From Cupriavidus numazuensis (GTDB lineage: Bacteria; Pseudomonadota; Gammaproteobacteria; Burkholderiales; Burkholderiaceae), in the NCBI RefSeq assembly GCF_905397435.1, contig NZ_CAJPVI010000040.1, positions 23,563-87,562 on the forward strand: DNA of 64,000 bases, given 5' to 3'. How positions within the stretch are numbered: the stretch's first letter is position 1; the number at the start of each line of letters is the position of its first letter. Below the pieces are notes generated by a model. It was not told where the DNA came from. It searched no databases and saw only the letters and a program-made list of their open reading frames with translations. Position numbers and translations under genes: made by a program. Positions 1-8,298 of the stretch are shown here, in pieces.

Positions 1-399
1 GGGGTTGCGGCCATCGGCAAAGCGCGTTTCGATGCCAGATTGCGGCAGCGTGTGCGCGAGCAGGTTGTAGGTGCCGCCGTAAAGCTGGCTCGACGAGACG
101 ATATTGTCGCCCGCCTCCGCAATGGTCTGGATCGCGTAGGTGATGGCCGCCATGCCCGAAGCCAGCGCAAGCGCGCCAACGCCGCCTTCCAGCGCGGCCA
201 GGCGCTGCTCCAGCACGTCGTTGGTCGGGTTCATGATGCGGCTGTAGATATTGCCGGGAACCTTCAGGTCGAACAGGTCCGCGCCATGCTGGGCACTGTC
301 GAACGAGTAGGCGACGGTTTGATAGATCGGCACCGCTACGGCACGCGTGGTCGGATCGGGCGAGTAGCCGCCGTGGACGGCAAGGGTTTCAAGTCTCAT
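1..399 (-). CDS. metY: O-acetylhomoserine sulfhydrylase, 5' part (cut by window edge)
   Basis: The minus strand reads open from an ATG at 399 to the window edge, giving the first 133 residues. They begin MRLETLAVHGGYSPDPTTRA and contain VPIYQTVAYSFDS, the NPTNDVLEQRLAALEGG segment and LASGMAAITYAI. These are hallmarks of the PLP-dependent Cys/Met metabolism family, subgroup O-acetylhomoserine aminocarboxypropyltransferase, which makes homocysteine from O-acetylhomoserine and sulfide in the cytoplasm. The PLP lysine and the C-terminal half lie outside the window. The gene diverges from the lasso-peptide island. Confidence 0.85.
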   Translation of the reverse strand, partial: MRLETLAVHGGYSPDPTTRAVAVPIYQTVAYSFDSAQHGADLFDLKVPGNIYSRIMNPTNDVLEQRLAALEGGVGALALASGMAAITYAIQTIAEAGDNIVSSSQLYGGTYNLLAHTLPQSGIETRFADGRNP

Positions 400-788
400 G
401 TTCGGGTTGTTCTTGGAGAGGTGCTGGACCGGCATGGGTGGGGAAGATGCCGGATGGAGCCGTGACGTACGGATGCGTCGGGCTTTGGGGATGGTAGCAG
501 TGCGGGGTGGATCAGGCCATGTGCTGGAAAGAACCATATTGCATTTGCTTATGCGGGTGGGGGGCTTTTTGATGTTGTTGAGGTGTCGGTCTTGGCGGGC
601 AAGAACGCGCTTTGGTGAACCGGCTCATCCTTGAAATTGATTAAATCAAAATCGTTAAAAAATTCAGAGCAACCAATAGCAAAGTCTAGTTGATAAACGC
701 AAATCATTATCGTTATACTTTTCTCGCGGGTATTACAGGAAGACACCGGAAAACCCTGTTCCCGCTTCCTTAAACCGAAGGAGATTTT
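400..788. other. Divergent intergenic region, metY / lasso precursor
   Basis: No credible gene is seen in the first 240 bases. From about 640 the composition changes sharply to AT-rich, marking the left edge of the lasso-peptide island. The last 100 bases hold the predicted precursor promoter and an AAGGAG ribosome-binding site at 778-783, five bases before the precursor ATG. Confidence 0.6.
690..719 (+). promoter_or_regulatory. Predicted sigma-70 promoter of the lasso operon with Fur-like AT repeat
   Basis: TTGATA at 690-695 is followed after 17 or 18 bases by TTATAC/TATACT at 713-719, close to the sigma-70 consensus and about 70 bases upstream of the precursor start. Between the two boxes lies AAATCATTATCGTTAT, which reads as NAT-type triplets and contains AATCATTATC, identical to the right half of the classical Fur box. 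The left half is poorly conserved, so Fur control is only a suggestion. Confidence 0.5.
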
Positions 789-938
789 ATGCAAACCCGT
801 GGATATCTCTTGTCGTCGAGCAACGTGTTGAGGATTTGTGCGAGTCTGGCAACTCGTGGCACAGGTGGCGGTTCAATCGTGGAGGGAAGGTACGCGGTAT
901 ACAAGTGCCCATATGGTCTGATTAGTCCGCGATGCTAA
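789..938 (+). CDS. Lasso peptide precursor (A protein), 49 aa
   Basis: This small ORF has an excellent AAGGAG site (778-783) and sits 42 bases before the lasso cyclase gene. The 49-residue product has a leader of about 23 residues ending SLATR, with Thr at leader position -2, the residue conserved in lasso leaders. The predicted core begins GTGGGSIVE: Gly1 would supply the alpha-amine and Glu9 the side chain for a nine-residue macrolactam. Glu9 is the only acidic residue in the core. The tail (GRYAVYKCPYGLISPRC) carries Cys17 and Cys26, which could form a disulfide, plus Arg/Lys that make the product cationic. The GT start and nine-residue ring resemble capistruin. Ring size and cleavage site are inferred from motif rules; no product is demonstrated. 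Confidence 0.88.
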   Translation: MQTRGYLLSSSNVLRICASLATRGTGGGSIVEGRYAVYKCPYGLISPRC

Positions 939-980
939 AGAAATAGCACTATTCTTTGGATTTGTCGCGCGCGCGGGATT

Positions 981-2618
981 ATGGGCATCCAATTCCGCGC
1001 GTCGATCAACTCCCACAATCTAATGCAATCAGATTGGGAATTTTTGATGCTGCCGGCAAATATAAAATCAATGGATGCCAATCCAAAAATAATTTTTATA
1101 AGACGGGAATTTAATCGCTGGCGATATGAGATTGAGTATAGCGATGCGACGCGCAGAGTAGTATATCAGCCTATTTCTCCCTCGCCAGACTGCACCATAG
1201 TAGAGGCTGGAGCGTCTCTAGAGATTGGCACACGCTTCTCCGCCAAGCGTCCCACTTACCTAGCGGCGAAACGAGATGTAATATGCATTGGAAGTGAGCT
1301 AAGTAGTATCGTAAGTTGGCTTCGACCGAATCTCAATTTGACTGAGATCGCACTAGCTTTAGTGCACGATGAAGGATACTCCTTTGCATCGAGTTGGATT
1401 GGGCTGCATGTTGTTCCTGGTGGTGGCCGCGCAAGTATATCTGGACAGCCGTCGGGGAAACTTGATCTAGAATTTTACCCTCCCAAGATTTCAGCATCGT
1501 TCGCGCAACCTGATTTGTGTGAAAGTCTTATCCAATCGATTCGCGATTCCATAGGCGTTAGCGACGAAATTGCGGTTCGCTTTTCGGGGGGAGTTGACTC
1601 CACCTCTATTCTGTTTGGGGCACGTACGGCTTACCCAGATAGCAATATCGTAGCTGTCACATGGTCATACGCTGACGGAAGTTCCCACGAGGATCTTTCC
1701 TTTGCAAAAAAAATTACAAAGGAACTTCGGATCGAGCATGCAATTCTGGAAATTGACCCCGATCTTCTCTTTTCCATTCCCGCGGTTGATTATATAACCC
1801 CATTACCTACAACCGCCCTTGCGTTTTGCGGCGTTATCGAGGCCGAACTCAGCCTTTTATCGCGGGGAAAGGGACAAAATAACCTCGCAATCCTGGATGG
1901 TCATGGAGGGGATCATATATTTTTTGACCCACTCCCATCGGAGGTCATTCTACTGGCCGCGAAGGAACGAGGAATTTCGTATGGCATAAAAAAGTTGATG
2001 GAGTACTCCAGGCTGACTGCCAAAGGGGTCCCTCAGATAATAAAAGAGATCGCGCTTACCAAACTGCGCGTCCAAGCTCCCGGTGAACAAATATTTCTCT
2101 CCCGGGATGCTATCGAACACATCAACCTCATGCGGAAAAAGGTCAAGCAATCGAAGGAAGATCGATACGATAAGGTCGTGCAGCAGGCGATCTACCAAAA
2201 TTCATTTGGACATATCGATAGCAGCAGCATCTCCATCGTCCACCCCTTTACAACGCTCGAGATGATGGGCGCAGCGGCAGCTTATAGACCATTTGAAATG
2301 TTCAATGAATCTTCTTATCGGGCGATATTTAAGCGTGCGATGATGGATCGATATGGCCAAGGAATAATGTTGAGAAACGATAAAGGACATCTCACCGGCG
2401 CATTTCAGCGCGCGTTATCTAAGAAGCTGCCAATTTTAACCGAGCTTATCCATGATGGCCGACTATCAAAGTGCGGAATAATTAATCACATGGAGGTTAT
2501 GAAATCTATCAGGAGAAATGCAATTGGTGCTATTGGCGTTTCCAGTGCCGTATTAAAGATACTTGGTTTCGAACTCGCAATGGATCGCCTCGCGCGATAT
2601 ACCGATGCTTACATTTAG
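981..2618 (+). CDS. Lasso peptide cyclase (asparagine synthetase B-like, C protein)
   Basis: The 545-residue protein has an N-terminal glutaminase-like region that lacks an initial catalytic Cys, and a C-terminal asparagine-synthetase domain. The ATP-pyrophosphatase motif SGGVDS is at residues 202-207 and LDGHGGD at 305-311, both typical of lasso macrolactam synthetases, which adenylate the ring Asp/Glu and close the isopeptide with Gly1. It lies between the precursor and the B protein. The ATG at 981 has no clear ribosome-binding site; the in-frame ATG at 1023 is an alternative. Base composition is markedly lower in GC than the flanks, suggesting acquisition by transfer. Confidence 0.9.
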   Translation: MGIQFRASINSHNLMQSDWEFLMLPANIKSMDANPKIIFIRREFNRWRYEIEYSDATRRVVYQPISPSPDCTIVEAGASLEIGTRFSAKRPTYLAAKRDVICIGSELSSIVSWLRPNLNLTEIALALVHDEGYSFASSWIGLHVVPGGGRASISGQPSGKLDLEFYPPKISASFAQPDLCESLIQSIRDSIGVSDEIAVRFSGGVDSTSILFGARTAYPDSNIVAVTWSYADGSSHEDLSFAKKITKELRIEHAILEIDPDLLFSIPAVDYITPLPTTALAFCGVIEAELSLLSRGKGQNNLAILDGHGGDHIFFDPLPSEVILLAAKERGISYGIKKLMEYSRLTAKGVPQIIKEIALTKLRVQAPGEQIFLSRDAIEHINLMRKKVKQSKEDRYDKVVQQAIYQNSFGHIDSSSISIVHPFTTLEMMGAAAAYRPFEMFNESSYRAIFKRAMMDRYGQGIMLRNDKGHLTGAFQRALSKKLPILTELIHDGRLSKCGIINHMEVMKSIRRNAIGAIGVSSAVLKILGFELAMDRLARYTDAYI

Positions 2619-3291
2619 AGAATCCGTCCATCACTTGCTATTGAATGGCGAGATGACAATTCTCGACGAGCTCAACGATACGTATGTGCTTCTCGATAGC
2701 GAGTCAACACAGCAATTGGTTGCGGCAATAATCGGGGCATCGGAATCACTGCCAAGCATTGCCATTGATCTTATTGCGGACGGAGTTTTGGAGCGTTCTG
2801 CCCATCATCAGTTCATCAGCACCGTCGCTAGTCATGATATTGGGGTTGGAAACTACGAGTGGAGGTTGTCCTCATTCTTTCGAAACGCTCGAGCCAAGCT
2901 ACCATTAACGACAAGGGCCTTATTTCTCCTTCTTATAATAAAATTACAAATAAGAATTTACGGATTTCACGATTGTCTATCCAGAATGCGAAGGAAGAAG
3001 CGTTGGATCCAGAAAAGAGCAACTGCTAGACAGAGATTGGATTCAGATTTTGCTGAACGGGCGGCGAAGGCATTCGAAATCGCGGCCCGATTAGTACCAT
3101 TTCGAACCGAGTGCCTGGAATTTTCTGCAGCCCTGTTTCACCTGCTGTTATCGCGCGGCCTTTTGCCTTCATTCGTCATAGGAATCCAGCGCTATGACTT
3201 CCTGGCGCACGCCTGGGTTGAACTTGACGATAAGGTTATCGGCGATGCGTGGTTCCTGCCCGAGCGCCTCCCTGCGATAGTTAGAATCTGA
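2605..3291 (+). CDS. Lasso leader peptidase (B protein: RRE + transglutaminase-like)
   Basis: The 228-residue protein starts MLTFRESVHHLLLNGEMTIL, a PqqD-like RiPP recognition element that would bind the leader, followed by a C-terminal transglutaminase-like cysteine protease domain. The predicted triad is Cys170 (in RTECLEFS), His202 (FLAHAWVE) and Asp214 (VIGDAW). Its spacings of 32 and 12 equal those of the McjB triad as I remember it. I chose the ATG at 2605, which overlaps the cyclase stop by 14 bases, because it starts at the RRE. An in-frame ATG at 2563 would add 14 residues without homology character. RRE and protease are fused, as in proteobacterial lasso loci. Confidence 0.87.
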   Translation: MLTFRESVHHLLLNGEMTILDELNDTYVLLDSESTQQLVAAIIGASESLPSIAIDLIADGVLERSAHHQFISTVASHDIGVGNYEWRLSSFFRNARAKLPLTTRALFLLLIIKLQIRIYGFHDCLSRMRRKKRWIQKRATARQRLDSDFAERAAKAFEIAARLVPFRTECLEFSAALFHLLLSRGLLPSFVIGIQRYDFLAHAWVELDDKVIGDAWFLPERLPAIVRI

Positions 3292-3300
3292 TCCGAATTT

Positions 3301-5034
3301 ATGAAGTCATTCCTGCGTACCTGGTGGCATCCATATAAGGAGGCATTCTGTGTTGTCCGGAGCCGGTACCCCTCCTTCCCACTTCATTTCGCTCTTACAT
3401 CCCTGCTGTTCGCGCTACTTAGCGCGCTGAATGCCGTTATCCCCTATTTGCTCGGTCGCACGGGCGAAATGCTATCGATCGAGGCGGGCAGCATCTCACC
3501 GGCATCCATACTAGGGATGGCAACACTGTTCGCTTTGGCGTGGACATTGTCCCAAGTGGTTTCATGTCTGAAGGGCATCGCGTCCGCCTTTGTGCTGGTC
3601 CGATGCGACGCCGGCATCTGCGCGGCGATCTACCAGCGGCTATTGCGAATTCCGCACGAGGTTCAGGTCGGGCTGGATCCGGGTCATGTGCTCCAGGATA
3701 TTCAACGCTCCAGAGATAGCTTTAGCAGCATCAACTTGTCGTTGTTCTGGACTATCGCACCGCTGGTATTAGAGCTTTGCTTCGCGTACGCCATCTTGTG
3801 GAATACGATAGACCCGATCTTCGCGTCGGGATTCACGCTTGCGATCATTTTTCTTTTCATCATCGCTTATCGAGTCGCGAATGCAAGCGGCGGGCTTCAT
3901 GGTGGCATTATCGCTTCCGAAAACCGGCTATTCGGCTACCTGACACAGAGGCTGAATGCTCTTCTCGAAATCAAGGTCAATGTGGCCTACGAACGCGAAG
4001 AGCAAAGTAGCGCAGAACATAATCGGGAAAACGTTTCCGTCATCACCCGTGCCAACGTCCGCGCCGGGCTTCTGATGAGCCTTCAGGCCGCTTGCACGGG
4101 GCTGGTACTCCTGATTTGCGCGCTGTATATCACGCATCAGACTCTCAATGGGAGACTGCAAGTCGGCAGTTTCCTGATGGTGGTGGGCTACATCCTGCAA
4201 CTTACGGCACCGTTCACGATGCTGACTGGGTCGCTCATTACATTGAAGAAGAGTTACCTCGAGCTGGAAGCCGGCTTCAAATATCTTCGCATGGAGCCGG
4301 AACAGGCCTCGAGCGAGCTGCCGTTGGTGCGACGTAGCCCCTATGCCTTTGAAGTTTTCGGCGTTGAACCGATTCCCAATGGAACCAGGCTCATTTCGTG
4401 GCGGGTACCGGAAGGCGGCATGCACGTGATTATCGGGCCTTCAGGCATAGGCAAGTCCACGTTGCTGCGAATGCTGACGGGGTTGGTCTCCCCCGGCGGC
4501 GGGCGGATTGAGCACTGGGGCACCAACGTGCGGCTCATTCCGGGATCCACCTTGTTCTCGGCGGTCGCCTTTGTCCCACAGCATCCTGTCGTATTCTCGG
4601 GGACGCTACGGGAAAACCTGAGCTTCGGCGTTGCGGGGGAGATTTCTGACGACGTACTGCTCGAGTTGGTCGCCGAACTTGGACTGTCGAACCTGCGCGC
4701 CGACCGGTCATGGCCACTGCTTGACACTCAGGTCGGAATTTCGGGGATTGAGCTCTCCGGTGGTGAAAGACAGCGCATTGCTATCGGCAGAGCCCTCGCT
4801 AGGCGGCCGGATGTCATCATCCTTGATGAGCCAACATCAAGCCTGGACGCAGTTCATGAAAGGATGGTGCTGAAGGCTGTTCGCCATCGGGTCAAGACGG
4901 TTGTGGTCGTCAGCCACAAAGATTCGGTGATCGCGGCAGCCGATTCAGTGCTCAACTTCGGTGCGACTCCAGCCCTCGCGCCCGAGTACTCGGCCCCACG
5001 CGGGAGAGGCGGGAAAGCGGGAGGCTTGGCGTAG
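3301..5034 (+). CDS. Lasso peptide ABC exporter (D protein)
   Basis: This 577-residue half-transporter fuses a type-I exporter membrane domain (about residues 25-330, several hydrophobic helices) to a nucleotide-binding domain. Walker A GPSGIGKS is at 379-386, the signature LSGGERQ begins at 485, and Walker B VIILDEP begins at 505. It lacks the N-terminal C39 peptidase domain of bacteriocin exporters, as expected when the leader is removed by the B protein. It starts nine bases after the B gene and would export the mature peptide and give self-immunity, as McjD does. Its GC content is higher than that of the two preceding genes. Confidence 0.87.
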   Translation: MKSFLRTWWHPYKEAFCVVRSRYPSFPLHFALTSLLFALLSALNAVIPYLLGRTGEMLSIEAGSISPASILGMATLFALAWTLSQVVSCLKGIASAFVLVRCDAGICAAIYQRLLRIPHEVQVGLDPGHVLQDIQRSRDSFSSINLSLFWTIAPLVLELCFAYAILWNTIDPIFASGFTLAIIFLFIIAYRVANASGGLHGGIIASENRLFGYLTQRLNALLEIKVNVAYEREEQSSAEHNRENVSVITRANVRAGLLMSLQAACTGLVLLICALYITHQTLNGRLQVGSFLMVVGYILQLTAPFTMLTGSLITLKKSYLELEAGFKYLRMEPEQASSELPLVRRSPYAFEVFGVEPIPNGTRLISWRVPEGGMHVIIGPSGIGKSTLLRMLTGLVSPGGGRIEHWGTNVRLIPGSTLFSAVAFVPQHPVVFSGTLRENLSFGVAGEISDDVLLELVAELGLSNLRADRSWPLLDTQVGISGIELSGGERQRIAIGRALARRPDVIILDEPTSSLDAVHERMVLKAVRHRVKTVVVVSHKDSVIAAADSVLNFGATPALAPEYSAPRGRGGKAGGLA

Positions 5035-5191
5035 TCAAACCACGAGCGGCCCCGCCACCCGCGCCAGAGCGTGAACATCGAAGGCTATATCTCACCCCAG
5101 TTGGCCCAGTTCACCCCGGTGGCATGGCAACCAGAAGTCCCCCGCCCCCTGCCATAATCCATCATCCCAATCCCCCTGGAGCCTGACAATC

Positions 5192-6091
5192 ATGAAAGTC
5201 GCCATCATGGGCGCCGGAGCCGTCGGCTGCTACTACGGCGGAATGCTCGCGAGGGCCGGCCACGAAGTCGTCCTGATCGCCCGCCCTCAACACGTCCAGA
5301 CCATCGAAGCCACCGGCCTGCGGCTCGAAACGCAATCGTTCGACGAACAGATCAAGGTGTCGGCCAGCACGGACCCCAGCGCCGTGCAGGGTGCGGACCT
5401 CGTCCTCTTCTGCGTGAAGTCGACCGACACCCAGAGCGCCGCGCTGGCAATGAAGCCCTCGCTTGCCAAGAGCGCGCTGGTGCTGTCGCTACAGAATGGC
5501 GTTGAAAACGCCGACACGCTACGCAGCCTGCTGGAACAGGAGGTAGCGGCGGCAGTGGTCTACGTGGCGACCGAAATGGCTGGTCCCGGACACGTCAGAC
5601 ACCACGGACGCGGCGAGCTGGTGATCGAGCCGACCAGTCACGGTGCGAACCTCGCCGCGACATTTGCCGCTGCCGGCGTGCCGGTCGAGACCTCCGATAA
5701 TGTGCGCGGCGCGCTGTGGGCCAAGTTGATCCTGAACTGCGCATACAACGCACTGTCGGCCATTACGCAGCTGCCGTACGGCCGCCTTGTTCGCGGCGAA
5801 GGCGTCGAGGCGGTGATGCGCGATGTGATGGAGGAATGCTTCGCCGTCGCGACTGCCGAAGGCGTGAAGCTGCCCGACGATGTCGCGCTGGCGATCCGCC
5901 GCATTGCGGAGACCATGCCTGGACAGTCGTCATCGACCGCGCAGGATCTCGCGCGCGGAAAGCGCAGCGAGATCGATCATCTCAACGGCCTGATCGTGCG
6001 CTGTGGCGATGCGCTTGGCATCCCGGTGCCGGCCAACCGCGTGCTGCATGCACTGGTGCGGCTGATCGAGGATAAGCAGCAACAAGGCTGA
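5192..6091 (+). CDS. 2-dehydropantoate 2-reductase family protein (PanE/ApbA-like)
   Basis: The 299-residue protein begins MKVAIMGAGAVGCYYGGMLA, the GxGxxG dinucleotide-binding motif of ketopantoate reductases. The central ALWAKLILNCAYNALSA contains the conserved catalytic Lys and Asn, and the C-terminal half is helical with RGKRSEIDHLNG. The family reduces 2-dehydropantoate to pantoate with NADPH in pantothenate synthesis, but many paralogues act on other 2-oxo acids. Composition returns to the high-GC background here, so the gene lies outside the lasso island. Confidence 0.8.
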   Translation: MKVAIMGAGAVGCYYGGMLARAGHEVVLIARPQHVQTIEATGLRLETQSFDEQIKVSASTDPSAVQGADLVLFCVKSTDTQSAALAMKPSLAKSALVLSLQNGVENADTLRSLLEQEVAAAVVYVATEMAGPGHVRHHGRGELVIEPTSHGANLAATFAAAGVPVETSDNVRGALWAKLILNCAYNALSAITQLPYGRLVRGEGVEAVMRDVMEECFAVATAEGVKLPDDVALAIRRIAETMPGQSSSTAQDLARGKRSEIDHLNGLIVRCGDALGIPVPANRVLHALVRLIEDKQQQG

Positions 6092-6288
6092 TTGCAGTCC
6101 CGATGGCGCGGGCGGCAAATGTCCAGACATGGATATGCGCCGTCCGCATAAGGCGCAGCGATATGATTCGTTGACCCTGCCATTGCCCATTCCCTACAGT
6201 GCAAGGCTCGTACCCGCTGCGCAGTGCCATTCGGTTGATTGGCATGCGTCGCGGCGACGCTTCCCCCAAGCGCATCACCGAGCCTGCC

Positions 6289-7209
6289 ATGACAGCCATT
6301 TCCCATAGCGGCCAGACGAGCCGCCAATCGTATATTCCCCCCGCACATGCGGGCACAGAGCCGATCGAGATCCGTCCGTTCGACGCGCCGCTCGGCGCGG
6401 AAGTGTTTGGCCTCGATCTGTCGCAGCCGTTGTCCGCCGAGGACTTCGCGCGCATCCATCGTGCGCATCTCGACTACCACGTACTGGTGTTCCGGGACCA
6501 GCGCATTACGCCGGACCAGCAGATCACGTTCAGCCGTCGATTCGGCCCGCTGCAGATCCATGTGCTGCACCAGTTCCAACTTCCCGGCCATCCGGAAGTG
6601 CTGGTGGTGTCGAACGTGGTCGAGAACGGCAAACCGATCGGTCTCGGCGATGCGGGCCACTTCTGGCATTCGGACCTCTCGTACAAGGAGACGCCGAGCC
6701 TTGGTTCTCTGCTGCATGCGCGCGAGCTGCCCGCTGAAGGCGGAGACACGCTGTTTGCCAACATGCATCTCGCATGGGACACGCTGCCTGCCGGGTTGCA
6801 GCGCGCTGTCGATGGCTTGCAAGCCGAACACACCTACCTGGCCCGCTATGCCGAACTGCAGGCGCGCAGCTTGTGGCGGCCCGACCTGACAGCCGAGCAG
6901 ATCGCGCAGGTGAAGCCGGTGTTGCAGCCCGTCGTGCGCACGCATCCGGAAACCGGCCGCAAGGCGATCTTCGTCAGCGAGCACTTCACTACGCGCATTG
7001 CGGGTCTTCCTGAAGACGAAAGCCGCGACCTGCTCGACCAGCTCTTTGAGCACAGCACGCGGCCCGAGCATGTGTACCGTCACCAATGGCAGGAAAACGA
7101 CCTGGTGTTCTGGGACAACCGTTCGCTGCTGCATCTGGCAGCGGGCTGTCCGCCCGAGCTGCGCCGTGTGATGTACCGCACCACCATCGAAGGCGACGTG
7201 CCGCGCTGA
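6289..7209 (+). CDS. TauD/TfdA-family 2-oxoglutarate dioxygenase
   Basis: The 306-residue non-haem Fe(II)/2-oxoglutarate oxygenase contains FWHSD (His-x-Asp) and a distal LLHLA histidine, the 2-His-1-carboxylate facial triad, and a C-terminal RRVMYRTT region for 2-oxoglutarate. TauD-type enzymes release sulfite from taurine or alkylsulfonates, and relatives oxidise other compounds. The start at 6289 (MTAISHSG) was preferred over an upstream ATG at 6199 because the family fold begins near residue 20 of this version. It heads an apparent operon with the ABC importer genes, which suggests an imported sulfonate or similar substrate; the substrate cannot be told from sequence. Confidence 0.82.
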   Translation: MTAISHSGQTSRQSYIPPAHAGTEPIEIRPFDAPLGAEVFGLDLSQPLSAEDFARIHRAHLDYHVLVFRDQRITPDQQITFSRRFGPLQIHVLHQFQLPGHPEVLVVSNVVENGKPIGLGDAGHFWHSDLSYKETPSLGSLLHARELPAEGGDTLFANMHLAWDTLPAGLQRAVDGLQAEHTYLARYAELQARSLWRPDLTAEQIAQVKPVLQPVVRTHPETGRKAIFVSEHFTTRIAGLPEDESRDLLDQLFEHSTRPEHVYRHQWQENDLVFWDNRSLLHLAAGCPPELRRVMYRTTIEGDVPR

Positions 7210-7262
7210 GCGCGAGGCTTGCCAGAAGGTCTTTCCTGTCCAGATTCTCCGGAGTCATCCGC

Positions 7263-8297
7263 ATGTTTTCATCTCGTCTTTCCTTGCGTGCCCATGGCTG
7301 GCCGCGCAAGCTGGCATTGCTGGCACTCAGCGCCGGCCTCGCCATTTCCGGTGCAGCACATGCCGAAGGCAAGCTGCGCATTGCCGAGCAGTTCGGCGTG
7401 GTCTACCTGCTGCTCAACGTTGCCCGCGACCAGCAACTGATCGAGAAGCACGGCAAGCAGCAGGGCGTCGATATCAAGGTCGAATGGACGCAGCTTTCTG
7501 GCGGAGCGGCCGTCAACGATGCGCTGCTGTCCGGCGCGATCGATATCGCCGGCGCGGGCGTCGGTCCGCTGCTGACGCTGTGGGACCGCACGCTCGGCAA
7601 GCAGAACGTGCGGGGCGTGGCGTCGCTCGGCAACTTCCCGTACTACCTCGTCAGCAACAACCCGAAGGTGAAGACGATTGCCGATTTCACCGAGAAGGAC
7701 CGCATTGCACTGCCGGCGGTGACGGTGTCGGTGCAGTCGCGTGTGCTGCAGCTCGCCGCGGCGAAGCAGTGGGGCGACAAGGAATACAACCGCCTCGACA
7801 AGTGGACTGTGGCGGTACCGCACCCGGATGCCACTGCGGCGATCATCTCCGGCGGCACCGAGATCAGCGGCCACTTCGGCAATCCGCCGTTCCAGGAACA
7901 GGAACTGGCCGGCAATCCGAATGCGCGCATCGTGCTGAATTCGTATGACGTGCTTGGCGGCCCGAGTTCGGCCACGGTGCTGTACGCGACCGAGAAGTTC
8001 CGCAACGAGAATCCGAAGACCTACCGCGCGTTTGTCGATGCGCTCGCCGAGGCTGCGAAGTTCGCCACCGCGAATCCCGAAGCGGCTGCCGATCTCTATA
8101 TTCGCGTGAACAAGGCGAAGATCGACCGCGCGCTGCTGGTGAAGGTGCTGAAGAACCCGCAGGTGCAGTTCAAGGTCACGCCGCAGAACACGTTTGCGCT
8201 GGCCGAGTTCATGCATCGCGTCGGCGCGATCCGCAACCAGCCGAAATCCTGGCAGGACTATTTCTTCCAGGATCCGGCCACTGCGCAAGGTAGCTGA
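7263..8297 (+). CDS. ABC transporter substrate-binding protein, SsuA/TauA/NMT1-like
   Basis: A signal peptide (hydrophobic LALLALSAGLAIS, predicted cleavage after AAHA) precedes a periplasmic type-II binding-protein fold (GKLRIAEQFGVVYLLLNVARDQ). The 344-residue length and the sequence around NDALLSGAIDIAGAGVGPLL match the nitrate/sulfonate/taurine (SsuA/NMT1) family. A longer in-frame opening starts at 7086, but the signal peptide and spacing favour 7263. It lies 53 bases downstream of the dioxygenase and one base before the ATPase gene. Confidence 0.85.
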   Translation: MFSSRLSLRAHGWPRKLALLALSAGLAISGAAHAEGKLRIAEQFGVVYLLLNVARDQQLIEKHGKQQGVDIKVEWTQLSGGAAVNDALLSGAIDIAGAGVGPLLTLWDRTLGKQNVRGVASLGNFPYYLVSNNPKVKTIADFTEKDRIALPAVTVSVQSRVLQLAAAKQWGDKEYNRLDKWTVAVPHPDATAAIISGGTEISGHFGNPPFQEQELAGNPNARIVLNSYDVLGGPSSATVLYATEKFRNENPKTYRAFVDALAEAAKFATANPEAAADLYIRVNKAKIDRALLVKVLKNPQVQFKVTPQNTFALAEFMHRVGAIRNQPKSWQDYFFQDPATAQGS

Positions 8298-8298
8298 C

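Noticed and set aside
40..634. Two open frames on the plus strand at the left edge
   Set aside because: They are antisense to metY or lie in low-complexity intergenic sequence, with no ribosome-binding site or family features.
865..884. Alternative seven-residue lasso ring starting at GGGSIVE
   Set aside because: It would put Thr at leader position -1 instead of the conserved -2; the GTGGGSIVE nine-residue ring fits both the leader rule and the allowed ring sizes.
3301..5034. Bacteriocin exporter with peptidase domain
   Set aside because: No N-terminal C39 cysteine/histidine peptidase region is present; the membrane domain starts within about 25 residues.
5977..7134. Long minus-strand frame opposite the dioxygenase gene
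   Set aside because: It is a high-GC antisense shadow; the sense strand encodes a clear TauD-family enzyme.
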